Assembly (NCBI GenBank): GCA_003240695.1
Contig: QFNC01000014.1
Location: forward strand, 1 to 61,308
Origin: Pseudoxanthomonas suwonensis
GTDB lineage: Bacteria > Pseudomonadota > Gammaproteobacteria > Xanthomonadales > Xanthomonadaceae
Reading direction: 5' to 3'
Length of the DNA: 61,308 nucleotides
Shown here: positions 32,488 through 43,757 of the stretch, piece after piece
How the letters are laid out: each line of letters begins with the position of its first letter
How positions within the stretch are numbered: position 1 is the stretch's first letter
The notes under the pieces: generated by a model
Seen by the model: only the letters and a program-made list of their open reading frames with translations
What the model was told of the DNA's origin: nothing
The model's database searches: none
Program-made: the position numbers and the translations under genes

Positions 32488-33534
32488 TCAATGCGACGGC
32501 CGAGTCGTTCCGGACGACGCGACCGGTGCATTCCAGATGCGATGCCACAGCGCCGCCACATCGGCCTGCGAACCGATGTCCCACGGCAACTGCACTGCCG
32601 GCTGCAGCGCAATCCATCGCCCATCGGCATCGCGCCGGGCCACGGCGAACCGGAACGTGTAATGCGGCTCGCTGCCCATGCGCAGGTCGGTGAGAATCAA
32701 TCGACCGTCAGCGGCAACATGCGCCTTGAGAAAGCCGTGGGTGAACCACTCCAGTCGCGGCACGGCCGAAACCGTCTGCGCCGCGCGCAATGCCTGCATG
32801 TCGGAATCGTGGCGATGCCATGCGAACTGTCCCGCATCCGCAGGCAGGGAATGGTGCGATTCGAGATAGCCCTGCGGCGTCATCGCCACCACGCGCCACA
32901 GCAGCGTGTTCAAGGGAGTCGGCACCGACAGCAACGGTGCGTCGGCAAGCCCTATGGCAACGAGCGACGCACGTGCACGCGATTCCACGATGTACTTGGC
33001 TGCCAACGACCAGCCCAAATAGACGCTGCTGATCAGCAGCGCCGCCTGCAATGCGCGATCCGCCTTCGGCGATGTCGTCCACAGCCATGCCGACACGCAG
33101 GCCAGCAGCAGCCACACGGTGTACAGCGGATCGATGATGAACACCGATGACCACATGCTGGGTCGCACCGGCAGCGGCCACCACAGCTGCGTGCCGTACA
33201 CGGTGAACGCATCCAGCACCGGATGCGTGGTCAAGGCCAGCAGGATCGCCCACCACCAGCGGGCAGGCGATTGCGCAACCCGGCCGCCGCGGCGCCGGCA
33301 TGCGTACCAGATCAGCCAGGCCACCATCGGCAGCACGAACAGCGAATGGCTGACGCTGCGATGCCAGGTCATGTGCAGTACCGGATCGTCGGTCAACAGC
33401 TTCAGCGGCAGGCTGTCCAGGTCCGGCAGGGTTCCGAGTGCGGCGCCAGCCAGCAGCGCAGCGCGGCGATGTTCGGGCGGCACGATGGCGGCGGCAATCG
33501 CGCCGCCGAGAACGATCTGAGTCAGGGAATCCAT
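32488..33534 (-). CDS. YdjM/LexA-binding-like inner membrane metal-dependent hydrolase
   Basis: A 348-residue protein of the YdjM (DUF457) family. His/Asp motifs sit at membrane borders: LGTLPDLDSLPL near 36, HRSVSHSLFVLP near 58 and LTTHPVLDAFTVYG near 101. About five membrane helices follow up to residue 180, then a soluble C-terminal half of about 150 residues. The family is annotated as a zinc hydrolase and is sometimes DNA-damage induced; the substrate is unknown. Confidence 0.85.
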   Translation of the reverse strand: MDSLTQIVLGGAIAAAIVPPEHRRAALLAGAALGTLPDLDSLPLKLLTDDPVLHMTWHRSVSHSLFVLPMVAWLIWYACRRRGGRVAQSPARWWWAILLALTTHPVLDAFTVYGTQLWWPLPVRPSMWSSVFIIDPLYTVWLLLACVSAWLWTTSPKADRALQAALLISSVYLGWSLAAKYIVESRARASLVAIGLADAPLLSVPTPLNTLLWRVVAMTPQGYLESHHSLPADAGQFAWHRHDSDMQALRAAQTVSAVPRLEWFTHGFLKAHVAADGRLILTDLRMGSEPHYTFRFAVARRDADGRWIALQPAVQLPWDIGSQADVAALWHRIWNAPVASSGTTRPSH

Positions 33535-33575
33535 TGCCGCATGGTACCCGCAGACCCGACCTCGGCGTCATGCCC

Positions 33576-34441
33576 TCAGGCAGCGGCGTGCACGGCCCGT
33601 GAGTGCAGGTAGCGACGCCGTTTCCGCGGCAGCAGACGCTGCAGGTCCACTTCCACCAGTCCATCCACCGCATCGGAAAAGGCAGGGTCCACGCCGAAGG
33701 CGAGAAAGCGCACGCCACCGGGCTCGCACAGCTCCACATACTGCTTGTACAGCACCGGAAACTGCGCACCGACGGCATGCAGCTTGGTCTTGAGCAGCTG
33801 CATGCCGGACTGGGCATCGAGCTGCGCGAAAGCTTCCGGCATGGGACGGTATTCGAATGGCCGCGGGGCGCAGGCCAGTGCGTCCGTCGCGCCATAATGC
33901 CGCGCGTAATACGCGACGATCTGTTCGCGTGCCTGCGCGGGCACCGCACTGCTGATGGACACGGCGCCGAACGGGTAACGCACGTGCGGATGACGACGCA
34001 GGTACAGACCGGACAGTCCGCGGGATGCCAGCATCCGTGCGCCGCGGGCGATGCGGTAGGCACCGGCAATCCGCGCGCAGTGCGCTCCAGGCTTTGCTCG
34101 ATGGCACGGATCGCCGTGGCGCCCGCCTTGCCGACGGCGTCCAGCAATGCCAGCGCATCCAGTGCGCCTGAGGGATGGTTGGCCACGATCAGCAGTCGAC
34201 CGCTGGCCGGAATCCGCTGCAGGCCGTCACCTCCCACGACATGGCACGCCTGCAGATGCGCCAGCGTGGCGTATACGAATTCGAAATCGCGCAGGTGCCC
34301 GCTGCGCTGCAGGCGCTGTTCCACCGCATCCATGCGCGAGCGTCGCATCAACCCGCGCAGGACCGGCTGCGCAAGCCGCGCGCGGCGGCCACCGAACCAG
34401 TGCGGGTACCGATATCGCAACGTCTGTTCCAGCGGCTGCAT
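33576..34441 (-). pseudogene. PlsC/GNAT two-domain 'hemolysin-like' acyltransferase with several internal deletions
   Basis: From ATG 34441 the start (MQPLEQTLRYRYPHWFGGRR) and the acyltransferase entry (GRLLIVANHPSGALDALALL) are normal. Then material is missing after DAVGK (about 34132), again after IEQSLER (about 34085) with a frame change to ARIAGAYRIARGA, and again at GLSGLY/LRRHPHV (about 34000). The end (YPFGAVSISSAV, then EPGGVRFLAFGVDP) is intact. From memory an intact relative is about 560-600 residues; here about 285 codons remain. The missing blocks include the PlsC catalytic remainder and most of the GNAT fold, so no activity is expected. Confidence 0.68.
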
Positions 34442-34574
34442 GGTGGTCGATGACGTTGGATTGCAGGCACCTTGCAGCGGTGCGATGTCGATCCGGTGGC
34501 GGGCCATTGTCCGCGGCATGACAACGTTGGCTGTACGCGGCGACGGCCTGACCACGGGACCGGTGCAAACGGTG

Positions 34575-34580
34575 TATGAT
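34575..34580 (+). promoter_or_regulatory. -10 element of metK
   Basis: TATGAT followed by GCGCGGCT. The same -10/downstream arrangement stands before ahcY (TACAAT then GCGCGGCT). No clear -35. The leader has a near-palindrome TATCTTTT...AAAGGATA just before the start codon, covering the AAAGGA ribosome site. Confidence 0.5.
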
Positions 34581-34619
34581 GCGCGGCTATCTTTTCATCC
34601 CGATCAAAGGATATAAGCG

Positions 34620-35852
<1,233 letters not shown>

Positions 35853-35876
35853 TTCTCCAGCATGAATGGATTGAAC

Positions 35877-35899
35877 AAAGGCCGCCGCAAGCGGCCTTC
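35877..35899 (+). terminator. Hairpin after metK
   Basis: Stem AAGGCCGC / GCGGCCTT with a five-base loop, 25 bases after the metK stop. The T tract is short (TTCGTCGTT), so efficiency is uncertain. Confidence 0.6.
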
Positions 35900-36003
35900 G
35901 TCGTTCGTGCCGCCCACGCTGACTGCTGCGTCGCAACAATGACGACGATTGGATTTTGACGGCTGCTGCGACACACTCGATGCTTCCCATCCGGAGCATC
36001 GCC

Positions 36004-37965
36004 ATGAGCCGCCCCGCCGACAGCATCCACGCCCCGGCCGCGTTCGTCGCCCGCGCGAACCTGCGCCACCGCGATTACCTGCGCGACTACCGGCAGTCGG
36101 TGGACGATCCGGATGCGTTCTGGGGCCAGGTGGCGCAGCGGCTGGACTGGATCACGCCGCCGACCATCATCCGCAACGTCACTTTCGCGGAGGACGATTT
36201 CCGGATCCGCTGGTTCGAGGACGGCGAGCTGAATGTCGCGGTGAACTGTCTGGATCGCCATCTGGACACGCGCGGCGACAAGCCGGCCATCGTATTCGAG
36301 CCGGACGATCCGGCCACGCCGTCGCAATCGATCAGCTACCGGCAGTTGCATGCCCGCGTGTGCCAGCTGGCCAACGCGCTGCGGCAGCTGGGCGTAGGCA
36401 AGGGCGATCGCATCACCATCTATCTGCCGATGATCCCCGAAGCCGCCATCGCCATGCTGGCCTGTGCGCGCATCGGCGCGGTGCACACCGTGGTGTTTGC
36501 CGGCTTTGCGCCGCATTCCATCGCCGATCGCATCGGCGACTGCGGCAGCAAGCTGGTCATCACCGCCGACGAGGGCCGGCGCGGCGGCCGCACGGTGCCA
36601 TTGAAGGCGAACGTGGATGCCGCACTGCAGTTGCCCGGTACCGATTCGGTGGAAACCGTGCTGGTGGTACGCCACACCGGCGGCGACGTGGCGATGCAGG
36701 CACCGCGCGACCGCTGGTGGAATGCCGTGGTGAACGAGCAGCCGACCGAATGCGAGCCGGAAAACATGAATGCGGAAGATCCATTCTTCATCCTGTACAC
36801 CTCCGGTTCGACCGGAAAACCCAAGGGTGTGCTGCACACCACCGGCGGTTATCTGGTGTATGCCGCCTACACCCACGAGGCCGTGTTCGACCTGAAGGAC
36901 ACGGATGTGTACTGGTGCACCGCCGACGTGGGCTGGATCACCGGGCACAGCTACATCGTGTACGGTCCGCTGGCCAACGGTGCCACCAGCGTGATGTTCG
37001 AAGGCGTGCCCAGCTGGCCGGATGCGTCGCGCTTCTGGCAGGTGGTGGACAAGCACCGGGTCACGATCTTCTACACCGCGCCGACCGCCATCCGTGCACT
37101 GATGCGCGAAGGCGACTACGCCGTGCAGCGCACCTCGCGGCAGTCGCTGCGGCTGCTGGGCAGCGTGGGCGAACCGATCAATCCGGAGGCCTGGCGCTGG
37201 TACCACACCGTGGTGGGCGAGGAACGCTGCCCGATCGTGGACACCTGGTGGCAGACCGAAACCGGGGGCATCCTGATTTCGCCGCTGCCCGGCGCCACCG
37301 ATCTGAAACCCGGATCGGCCACCCTGCCCCTGCCCGGCGTGCAGCCGGCGCTGGTGGATGCCAATGGCACCGTGCTGGAAGGCGCAACCGAAGGCAATCT
37401 GGTGATCCGCGATTCCTGGCCCGGACAGATGCGCACCGTGTACGGCGATCACCAGCGCTTCATCGACACCTATTTCAAGCCGTATCCCGGCTACTACTTC
37501 ACCAGCGACGGCTGTCGCCGGGATACCGACGGTTATTACTGGATCACCGGACGTGTGGACGACGTGATCAACGTCAGCGGCCACCGCATCGGCACCGCCG
37601 AACTGGAGAGCGCGCTGGTGTCGCATCCCAAGGTGGCCGAAGCCGCGGTGGTGGGATTTCCGCACGACATCAAGGGTCAGGGCATCTATGCTTATGTCAC
37701 GCTGAAGGGCGGCGAGGACGGCAGCGAGGCCCTGCAGAAGGAGTTGAACGGCCATGTGCGCAGGGAAATCGGGCCCATCGCCAGCATCGACCACATCCAG
37801 TGGGCACCGGGTTTGCCGAAAACGCGCAGCGGCAAGATCATGCGCCGCATCCTGCGCAAGATCGCCGAGAACGCACCCGACCAGCTGGGCGATACCAGCA
37901 CGCTGGCCGATCCGGACGTCGTGGACGTGCTGGTACGCAACCGCAAGCACGTCGAGCGGGCCTGA
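36004..37965 (+). CDS. acs: Acetyl-CoA synthetase
   Basis: A 653-residue AMP-forming enzyme activating acetate. The ATP loop YTSGSTGKPKGVLHTTGGYL lies near 263-282, DTWWQTETGG near 415-424, YYFTSDGCRRDTDGYYWITG near 497-516 and the acetylation-regulated Lys in LPKTRSGKIMRR near 615. ATG 36004 begins MSRPADSI; longer starts back to 35956 lack homology. No ribosome site is perfect. The C-terminus abuts a truncated EF-G remnant on the other strand, two bases beyond the stop. Confidence 0.94.
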   Translation: MSRPADSIHAPAAFVARANLRHRDYLRDYRQSVDDPDAFWGQVAQRLDWITPPTIIRNVTFAEDDFRIRWFEDGELNVAVNCLDRHLDTRGDKPAIVFEPDDPATPSQSISYRQLHARVCQLANALRQLGVGKGDRITIYLPMIPEAAIAMLACARIGAVHTVVFAGFAPHSIADRIGDCGSKLVITADEGRRGGRTVPLKANVDAALQLPGTDSVETVLVVRHTGGDVAMQAPRDRWWNAVVNEQPTECEPENMNAEDPFFILYTSGSTGKPKGVLHTTGGYLVYAAYTHEAVFDLKDTDVYWCTADVGWITGHSYIVYGPLANGATSVMFEGVPSWPDASRFWQVVDKHRVTIFYTAPTAIRALMREGDYAVQRTSRQSLRLLGSVGEPINPEAWRWYHTVVGEERCPIVDTWWQTETGGILISPLPGATDLKPGSATLPLPGVQPALVDANGTVLEGATEGNLVIRDSWPGQMRTVYGDHQRFIDTYFKPYPGYYFTSDGCRRDTDGYYWITGRVDDVINVSGHRIGTAELESALVSHPKVAEAAVVGFPHDIKGQGIYAYVTLKGGEDGSEALQKELNGHVRREIGPIASIDHIQWAPGLPKTRSGKIMRRILRKIAENAPDQLGDTSTLADPDVVDVLVRNRKHVERA

Positions 37966-37966
37966 A

Positions 37967-38469
37967 TGCCGCCTTCGGCCGTGGGCAGATTCGGCGGCAG
38001 CACCTGCGGCCCGAAGGCACTGCGCAGGTCCTCCAGCAGCCGGCCCAGGTGGGCCGCATGGTCGATCTTGTTGACCACGATGGCCCGCCACAGGCCGCGG
38101 TCCTGCGCGTACTGCAGCATGCGCCGTGTGCCGTAGCCGATGCCGCTGTCGGCATCCACCACCACGCACACGGTTTCCACCGCCGCCAGCGCACGCAGCG
38201 CGGGCCCGCGGAAATCCGGACAACCGGGCTTGTCGATCAGGTTGACGTGGATGCCGGCGTGATCGGTGCTGGCGATGGCCGCATCCAGCAAATGACCGCG
38301 CTGCTTTTCCAGCGCATCGACATCCGAAACGGTGCTGCCGCGCGCGATGCTGCCCGGCTGGGCGATGGCCCCCGCCGGCATGCAGCAGCGCCTCGAACAG
38401 TTCGTTCTTGCCGGCCCCGGGATGTCCGGCCAGGGCGATGTTGCGGATCTGCTCGGTGCGGTAGCTCAT
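37967..38469 (-). pseudogene. Elongation factor G-like (fusA2-type) N-terminal remnant
   Basis: From ATG 38469 the frame reads MSYRTEQIRNIALAGHPGAG, the start of a second-type EF-G. An extra G in a GGGGG run near 38381 then changes the frame. The next frame continues with IARGSTVSDVDALEKQRGHL, LIDKPGCPDFRGPALRAL and RAIVVNKIDHAAHLG. Homology ends abruptly near 37970 against the acs stop, so about 500 residues are lost. The P-loop has GKN in place of GKT and the switch has DKPG in place of DTPG, which also argues for decay. Confidence 0.75.
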
Positions 38470-38523
38470 GGCGAATCCTCCGACGGTGCAAGCCCGCACA
38501 CTGCCATGATCGCAGTGCAGCAA

Positions 38524-39741
38524 TCACGTCCGGACCAGGATTTCCACACGCCGATTCAATTGGCGGCCTGCCGGGTTGTCCTGGCCATCGTGTTGTTCAT
38601 TCGGTGCCACCGGCTGCGATTCCCCGTAGCCCTTGGCTGTTGTCTGCACAGCCGTGCCGCGCTGCTGCAGCGCCGCCATCACCGACTGCGCGCGGCGATT
38701 GGACAGGGCGATGTTGTAGGTGTCGCTGCCCTTGGCATCGGTATGGCCGCGGATCTCCAGCGACTTCACGTCCGGCACCTTCCGCAACGCTGCCACAAGC
38801 ATGTCCAGCACGTTCGCCGCATCGGGACGGATGTCCGATTTGTCGAAGTCGAACAGGACCTGGTCGTTCAACGTGATCACGAAGCCGCACGGCGCGCCGG
38901 GCGGCGCGAATTTCTTCAGCGGCGGAAACCGGCCGGCCGGCGCCACCTTCGGAATCGGTGCCATCGCCACGGTCCTGGATGGCGTGCCGACCTGGCCGGT
39001 GTCATCCCCGTTGTTGCGGATCAATCCGTGTGGCCCGTTCCACGTGCCCGACCCGTCGGCGTTGATGGTGATGATGCCCTGCGGGCCGTTCCAGGTGCCG
39101 GAGCCGTCGCCGTGGTTGCTGATGATGCCGACCCGGTCGTCGCCGTTCCAGGTGCCAGCACCCTTGCCATCCAGCGAGATGAGGCCGTATTGGCCGTTGT
39201 AGGTGCCCGACCCGTCGGCCTGTACCGAGATGATCGCGTCGTCGCCGCCGCCCTCGCGCGAGCCGTTGATGGTGCCGCTGCCGTCGGCTTGCACGGTGAT
39301 GATCCCGCCGCCGTAGTTCGCGGTGCCGCTGCCATCGGCAGTCAGGCTGAAGATGCCTTCGTCGCCGTTGCGCGTCACGCCACCCTGCGCATCCACGCTG
39401 GTGATGCCGCCATCGTTGATCAGTGCACCGTCGGTCGTGCAGTTGGCCGGACGCACGGTGATGCCCGCGATCGGATCGATCAGCGACTGCATGCCCGACT
39501 CCAGCGCCGCCTGCGCCGGCGTGATCCCGACGATCTCCGGCACCACGATCTGCGGAATGGCGGGGAAGTCGATGGCGCCGGCGGTGAGGGGTTCGGCTGT
39601 CGCCGGTTTCGACGCCGCGGCTTCCGCACGTTCCTGCCCGGACGCGGCGGGTGCTGCGGCAGCGGATTCGACGGACTCGCTGCGCTTGCAGGCTGGCAGG
39701 GCCAGCAGGACGGTGCACAACATGACGATGCTGCCGCGCAT
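38524..39741 (-). CDS. OmpA-family lipoprotein with glycine-rich tandem repeats
   Basis: A 405-residue protein. Residues 1-18 are a lipoprotein signal (LLALPACKRS), followed by an Ala/Ser-rich linker. From about 105 to 255 come seven short repeats built on ADGSGTxNG, each with a hydrophobic GIIT/GLIS strand, about 18-23 residues long and likely a beta-solenoid. The C-terminal 120 residues are an OmpA peptidoglycan-binding domain (LFDFDKSDIRPDAANVL, then IRGHTDAKGSDTYN, SNRRAQSVMAAL). It would tether the outer membrane to the cell wall. Neighbours on both sides are gene fragments. Confidence 0.87.
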   Translation of the reverse strand: MRGSIVMLCTVLLALPACKRSESVESAAAAPAASGQERAEAAASKPATAEPLTAGAIDFPAIPQIVVPEIVGITPAQAALESGMQSLIDPIAGITVRPANCTTDGALINDGGITSVDAQGGVTRNGDEGIFSLTADGSGTANYGGGIITVQADGSGTINGSREGGGDDAIISVQADGSGTYNGQYGLISLDGKGAGTWNGDDRVGIISNHGDGSGTWNGPQGIITINADGSGTWNGPHGLIRNNGDDTGQVGTPSRTVAMAPIPKVAPAGRFPPLKKFAPPGAPCGFVITLNDQVLFDFDKSDIRPDAANVLDMLVAALRKVPDVKSLEIRGHTDAKGSDTYNIALSNRRAQSVMAALQQRGTAVQTTAKGYGESQPVAPNEQHDGQDNPAGRQLNRRVEILVRT

Positions 39742-39814
39742 GGCGGTCTCCGTGGCGATACTGGCCGGAGTTATACCGCTTTCAGGGCAATATCGCGTTA
39801 CTGCGCTCCCCCGC

Positions 39815-40070
39815 CTATACGTTCGCGGCATCGGTCATCGGCATCGCATTCTTGACGTACTTGTCCAGCCAGTCGTTGGTCTCAGCCAGCATCGTCAGGA
39901 TCGATTCGCGCGCACCGTAGCCATGCGACTCCTTCGGCAGCATCACCAGACGTGCGTTGCCGACCAGGCCCTTGCCCGCCACGAAGATGCGCTCGCTCTG
40001 GATCGGAAAGATGTCGATCGCCCCACTTGCCGGTGATCGGCTGTCCGTTGTGGAAGCGTCCCCCGGCATC
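39815..40070 (-). pseudogene. S9-family (prolyl oligopeptidase-like) C-terminal remnant
   Basis: The readable part, FPIQSERIFVAGKGLVGNAR then LVMLPKESHGYGARES and ETNDWLDKYVKNA, is the end of an S9 peptidase, including the catalytic His in ESHGY. Upstream (about 39995-40070) only scrambled traces remain in shifting frames, and the bulk of the beta-propeller and hydrolase domain is missing. No start codon. It sits between the OmpA-like gene and the SEC-C protein. Confidence 0.65.
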
Positions 40071-40118
40071 GCGACAACAGAGTATCGTGTTGGCCCCGCC
40101 GTCCTCCCCTCTGCCTCC

Positions 40119-41990
40119 ATGTTCGACACGCCAGGCCCAGCCGACGACACCCTGTGGTTCGAGATGTTGCTGAGCCATCTGGCCCGTCTTGCCGTGTCGG
40201 GCGCTTCCCCGGCCGACATGCTGGATGCCAGCGCATCGTGGGCGGATTCGCCGTTGTTAGCCGGGGCTGGCCTGGTCCACGACACGCCGCAGCAGCGGCG
40301 CTCGCTTCTGCGCCAGTTGTCCCGCCAAGTGCTGGATGCGATGCCGCAGCCAACGCACGACTTCGCCCTTCGACGCACGCCGCGTCCGCAGCGCAACGAC
40401 AGTTGCGACTGCGGCTCCGGCCTCAAATACAAGCACTGCTGCCTGCAGCTGGAACAGGGCATGCCGGCCATCGACAGGATAAACATGCTGCCAGCCCTGC
40501 TGGAGGCGATGCCTCGCCGCGATTGGGCGCAACTGGCGTACAGCGCCGTTGATCCCATGGCGGTGGCAGATGCGGCCGATCAGTTTCTGCAGGCGGGCCA
40601 GCCAGCGCAGGCCATCGCCCTGCTGGCGCCCTGGTTCTCCGAAATGGCGCACGCCCGGGACGCACACGAGGCCCTGTTCGACACTCTTCTGGAAGCCTAC
40701 GACCAAAACCACAACCCCCGGAAGAAGCAGCAGTTGCTCGACGCGGGCACCCGCAGCCAGGCCCGCAGCATCCGTTCGGCGGCGCACCAGCACCTGGCCG
40801 CCATCACCAGCGACAGGGGCGATTTCTCGGCGGCTTGGTCGCACTTCGAGCAGGCCCAACGCAATCATCCCGATAACCCGGCCCTGTCGCATCTGGAAGT
40901 GTTGCTGCTGCAGTCGCAGGGCAAGCCCGAGCAGGCACGGCAGCGCGCACGGTTTTGGATTGCACGGCTGCGCCGTAATGGCGATGAACACGCCGACCTG
41001 ATCGCCGTGCTGCAGCAACTGGGTGCGGACGGCGTGGATGCCGCCATGCAATTGCGCATGGCCCGGGACCCGGTCAGCCACCAGCTGGCAGCACTGCTGG
41101 CACAGGCACCCGCCGTCCAGGCGCTCTATCGCGGCCAGGTCATGGACGATGGGCAACTCACCACGTTGCAGCCCGCCCCGACCCTGCGGCGGGCCATGCA
41201 GGCATGGCATCAGGAGTTCGACTCGGTCCACCCTGGCCTGACCAGTCTGTTCATCGACGAGCACCCGGCCTGGGACCAACCGCAGCCATGGCTGGATGCG
41301 CTGGAACGGAACCCCGTGCTTTGGCAGAGCATGAACGTCATCGACGACCTGGTGCTGGCACTGCAAGCGCACAACGCTCCGCGCGACGCGGCCATGCTGG
41401 CCGACACCCTGCTGACGCGCGGCACCGCGCTGCTGGTGGAAAACCTGGCCCCGTACCCGGACAAGCCGCTGGAGTGGAGCTATCACGACAACCGCCCGTT
41501 CCTGCGGTTGCTGGCACAGCACATCGCATGGCTGGAACCGGACGATGACAGCCTGAGCGAAGCACACGCGCAGGCCATGGCGTGGATGTTGCGGCTCAAT
41601 CCGAACGACAACCATGGCTACCGGCATGCGCTGATGCCGATGCTGCTGCGCGCCAGACAGCCCACGCAGGCGCTGAAGCTGTTCGAGGCCTATCCGGATG
41701 ACCCGGACCTGCTGCTGCACGCGGCACTGGCCCATTACGCCAACGGCGCGCCAGGCAAGGCGCTGATCGCGTTGCAGGAGGCGCACGACGCACTGCCTGA
41801 ACATGTCGCCATGCTGGCGACCCGTTCGCCACGCAAGCCCACAATGACTGCGGGCAGTTATCGTTTCGGCGGCAAGGATCATGCGTGGATTCATCGCCAG
41901 CATGCGCTGCCGGCCTGGCAGGCATGGCCCGGCGCCTTGGAGTGGCTGACCAAGACGCACAAGCAGTTGCGCATCAGCGGCAAGCGCTGA
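40119..41990 (+). CDS. SEC-C motif protein with helical TPR-like repeats
   Basis: A 623-residue cytosolic protein. A SEC-C zinc knuckle (CDCGSGLKYKHCC, about residues 93-105) follows a 90-residue acidic N-terminal part. The rest is an all-helical solenoid with TPR-like units (for example AAWSHFEQAQRNHPDNPALS near 240 and QALKLFEAYPDDPDLLLHAA near 525). SEC-C modules bind zinc and mediate contacts, as in SecA. The function of this protein is unknown. ATG 40119 is the first with coding-like sequence; the ribosome site is weak. Confidence 0.82.
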   Translation: MFDTPGPADDTLWFEMLLSHLARLAVSGASPADMLDASASWADSPLLAGAGLVHDTPQQRRSLLRQLSRQVLDAMPQPTHDFALRRTPRPQRNDSCDCGSGLKYKHCCLQLEQGMPAIDRINMLPALLEAMPRRDWAQLAYSAVDPMAVADAADQFLQAGQPAQAIALLAPWFSEMAHARDAHEALFDTLLEAYDQNHNPRKKQQLLDAGTRSQARSIRSAAHQHLAAITSDRGDFSAAWSHFEQAQRNHPDNPALSHLEVLLLQSQGKPEQARQRARFWIARLRRNGDEHADLIAVLQQLGADGVDAAMQLRMARDPVSHQLAALLAQAPAVQALYRGQVMDDGQLTTLQPAPTLRRAMQAWHQEFDSVHPGLTSLFIDEHPAWDQPQPWLDALERNPVLWQSMNVIDDLVLALQAHNAPRDAAMLADTLLTRGTALLVENLAPYPDKPLEWSYHDNRPFLRLLAQHIAWLEPDDDSLSEAHAQAMAWMLRLNPNDNHGYRHALMPMLLRARQPTQALKLFEAYPDDPDLLLHAALAHYANGAPGKALIALQEAHDALPEHVAMLATRSPRKPTMTAGSYRFGGKDHAWIHRQHALPAWQAWPGALEWLTKTHKQLRISGKR

Positions 41991-42027
41991 ACCGCCTGCA
42001 ATTCATGCTTCCATCCGCATCCCGAGA

Positions 42028-42033
42028 TACAAT
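42028..42033 (+). promoter_or_regulatory. -10 element of ahcY
   Basis: TACAAT then GCGCGGCT. Transcription from about 42040 would begin exactly at the SAH riboswitch. The element is shared in form with metK and metF. Confidence 0.55.
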
Positions 42034-42040
42034 GCGCGGC

Positions 42041-42114
42041 TGCCGAGGGGCGCTGCGACCGGACCGGGACCTTCCCGCTGCACCGGCCAGGCTCGGCATG
42101 ACCGCAACGGCGCC
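42041..42114 (+). promoter_or_regulatory. S-adenosylhomocysteine (SAH) riboswitch
   Basis: GCCGAG (42042-42047) pairs with CTCGGC (42092-42097), and GGCGC (42049-42053) can form the pseudoknot with GCGCC (42110-42114). The core GGGGCGCTGCGACCGG and AACGGCGCC match the SAH motif. It lies ahead of ahcY, its standard target. SAH binding should turn on synthesis of the enzyme that removes SAH. Confidence 0.88.
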
Positions 42115-42153
42115 CGTTCACCCGTCCATCGACGCATCGAACGGAGCACTGCC

Positions 42154-43599
<1,446 letters not shown>

Positions 43600-43757
43600 T
43601 CGCCCCCGCCTTCGGTGCGTTACCGCTGCCACGGATGGCGGCTGTTGCTGCCTGCGCTGCAGAGCCGCCACATGTCCGGCTGCCGTGAACATTCACCAGG
43701 TCTTGCCGCAGCGCTGCCGATGATGTGCTCCGAGCACCGACTCACGGGACACAGCGT

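Noticed and set aside
38990..39440. Repeat block considered as a CRISPR array
   Set aside because: The repeats are in frame, imperfect, protein-coding (ADGSGTxNG) and without unique spacers.
40257..41960. 567-codon minus-strand frame over the SEC-C gene
   Set aside because: Antisense shadow; the plus strand has the SEC-C motif and helical repeats.
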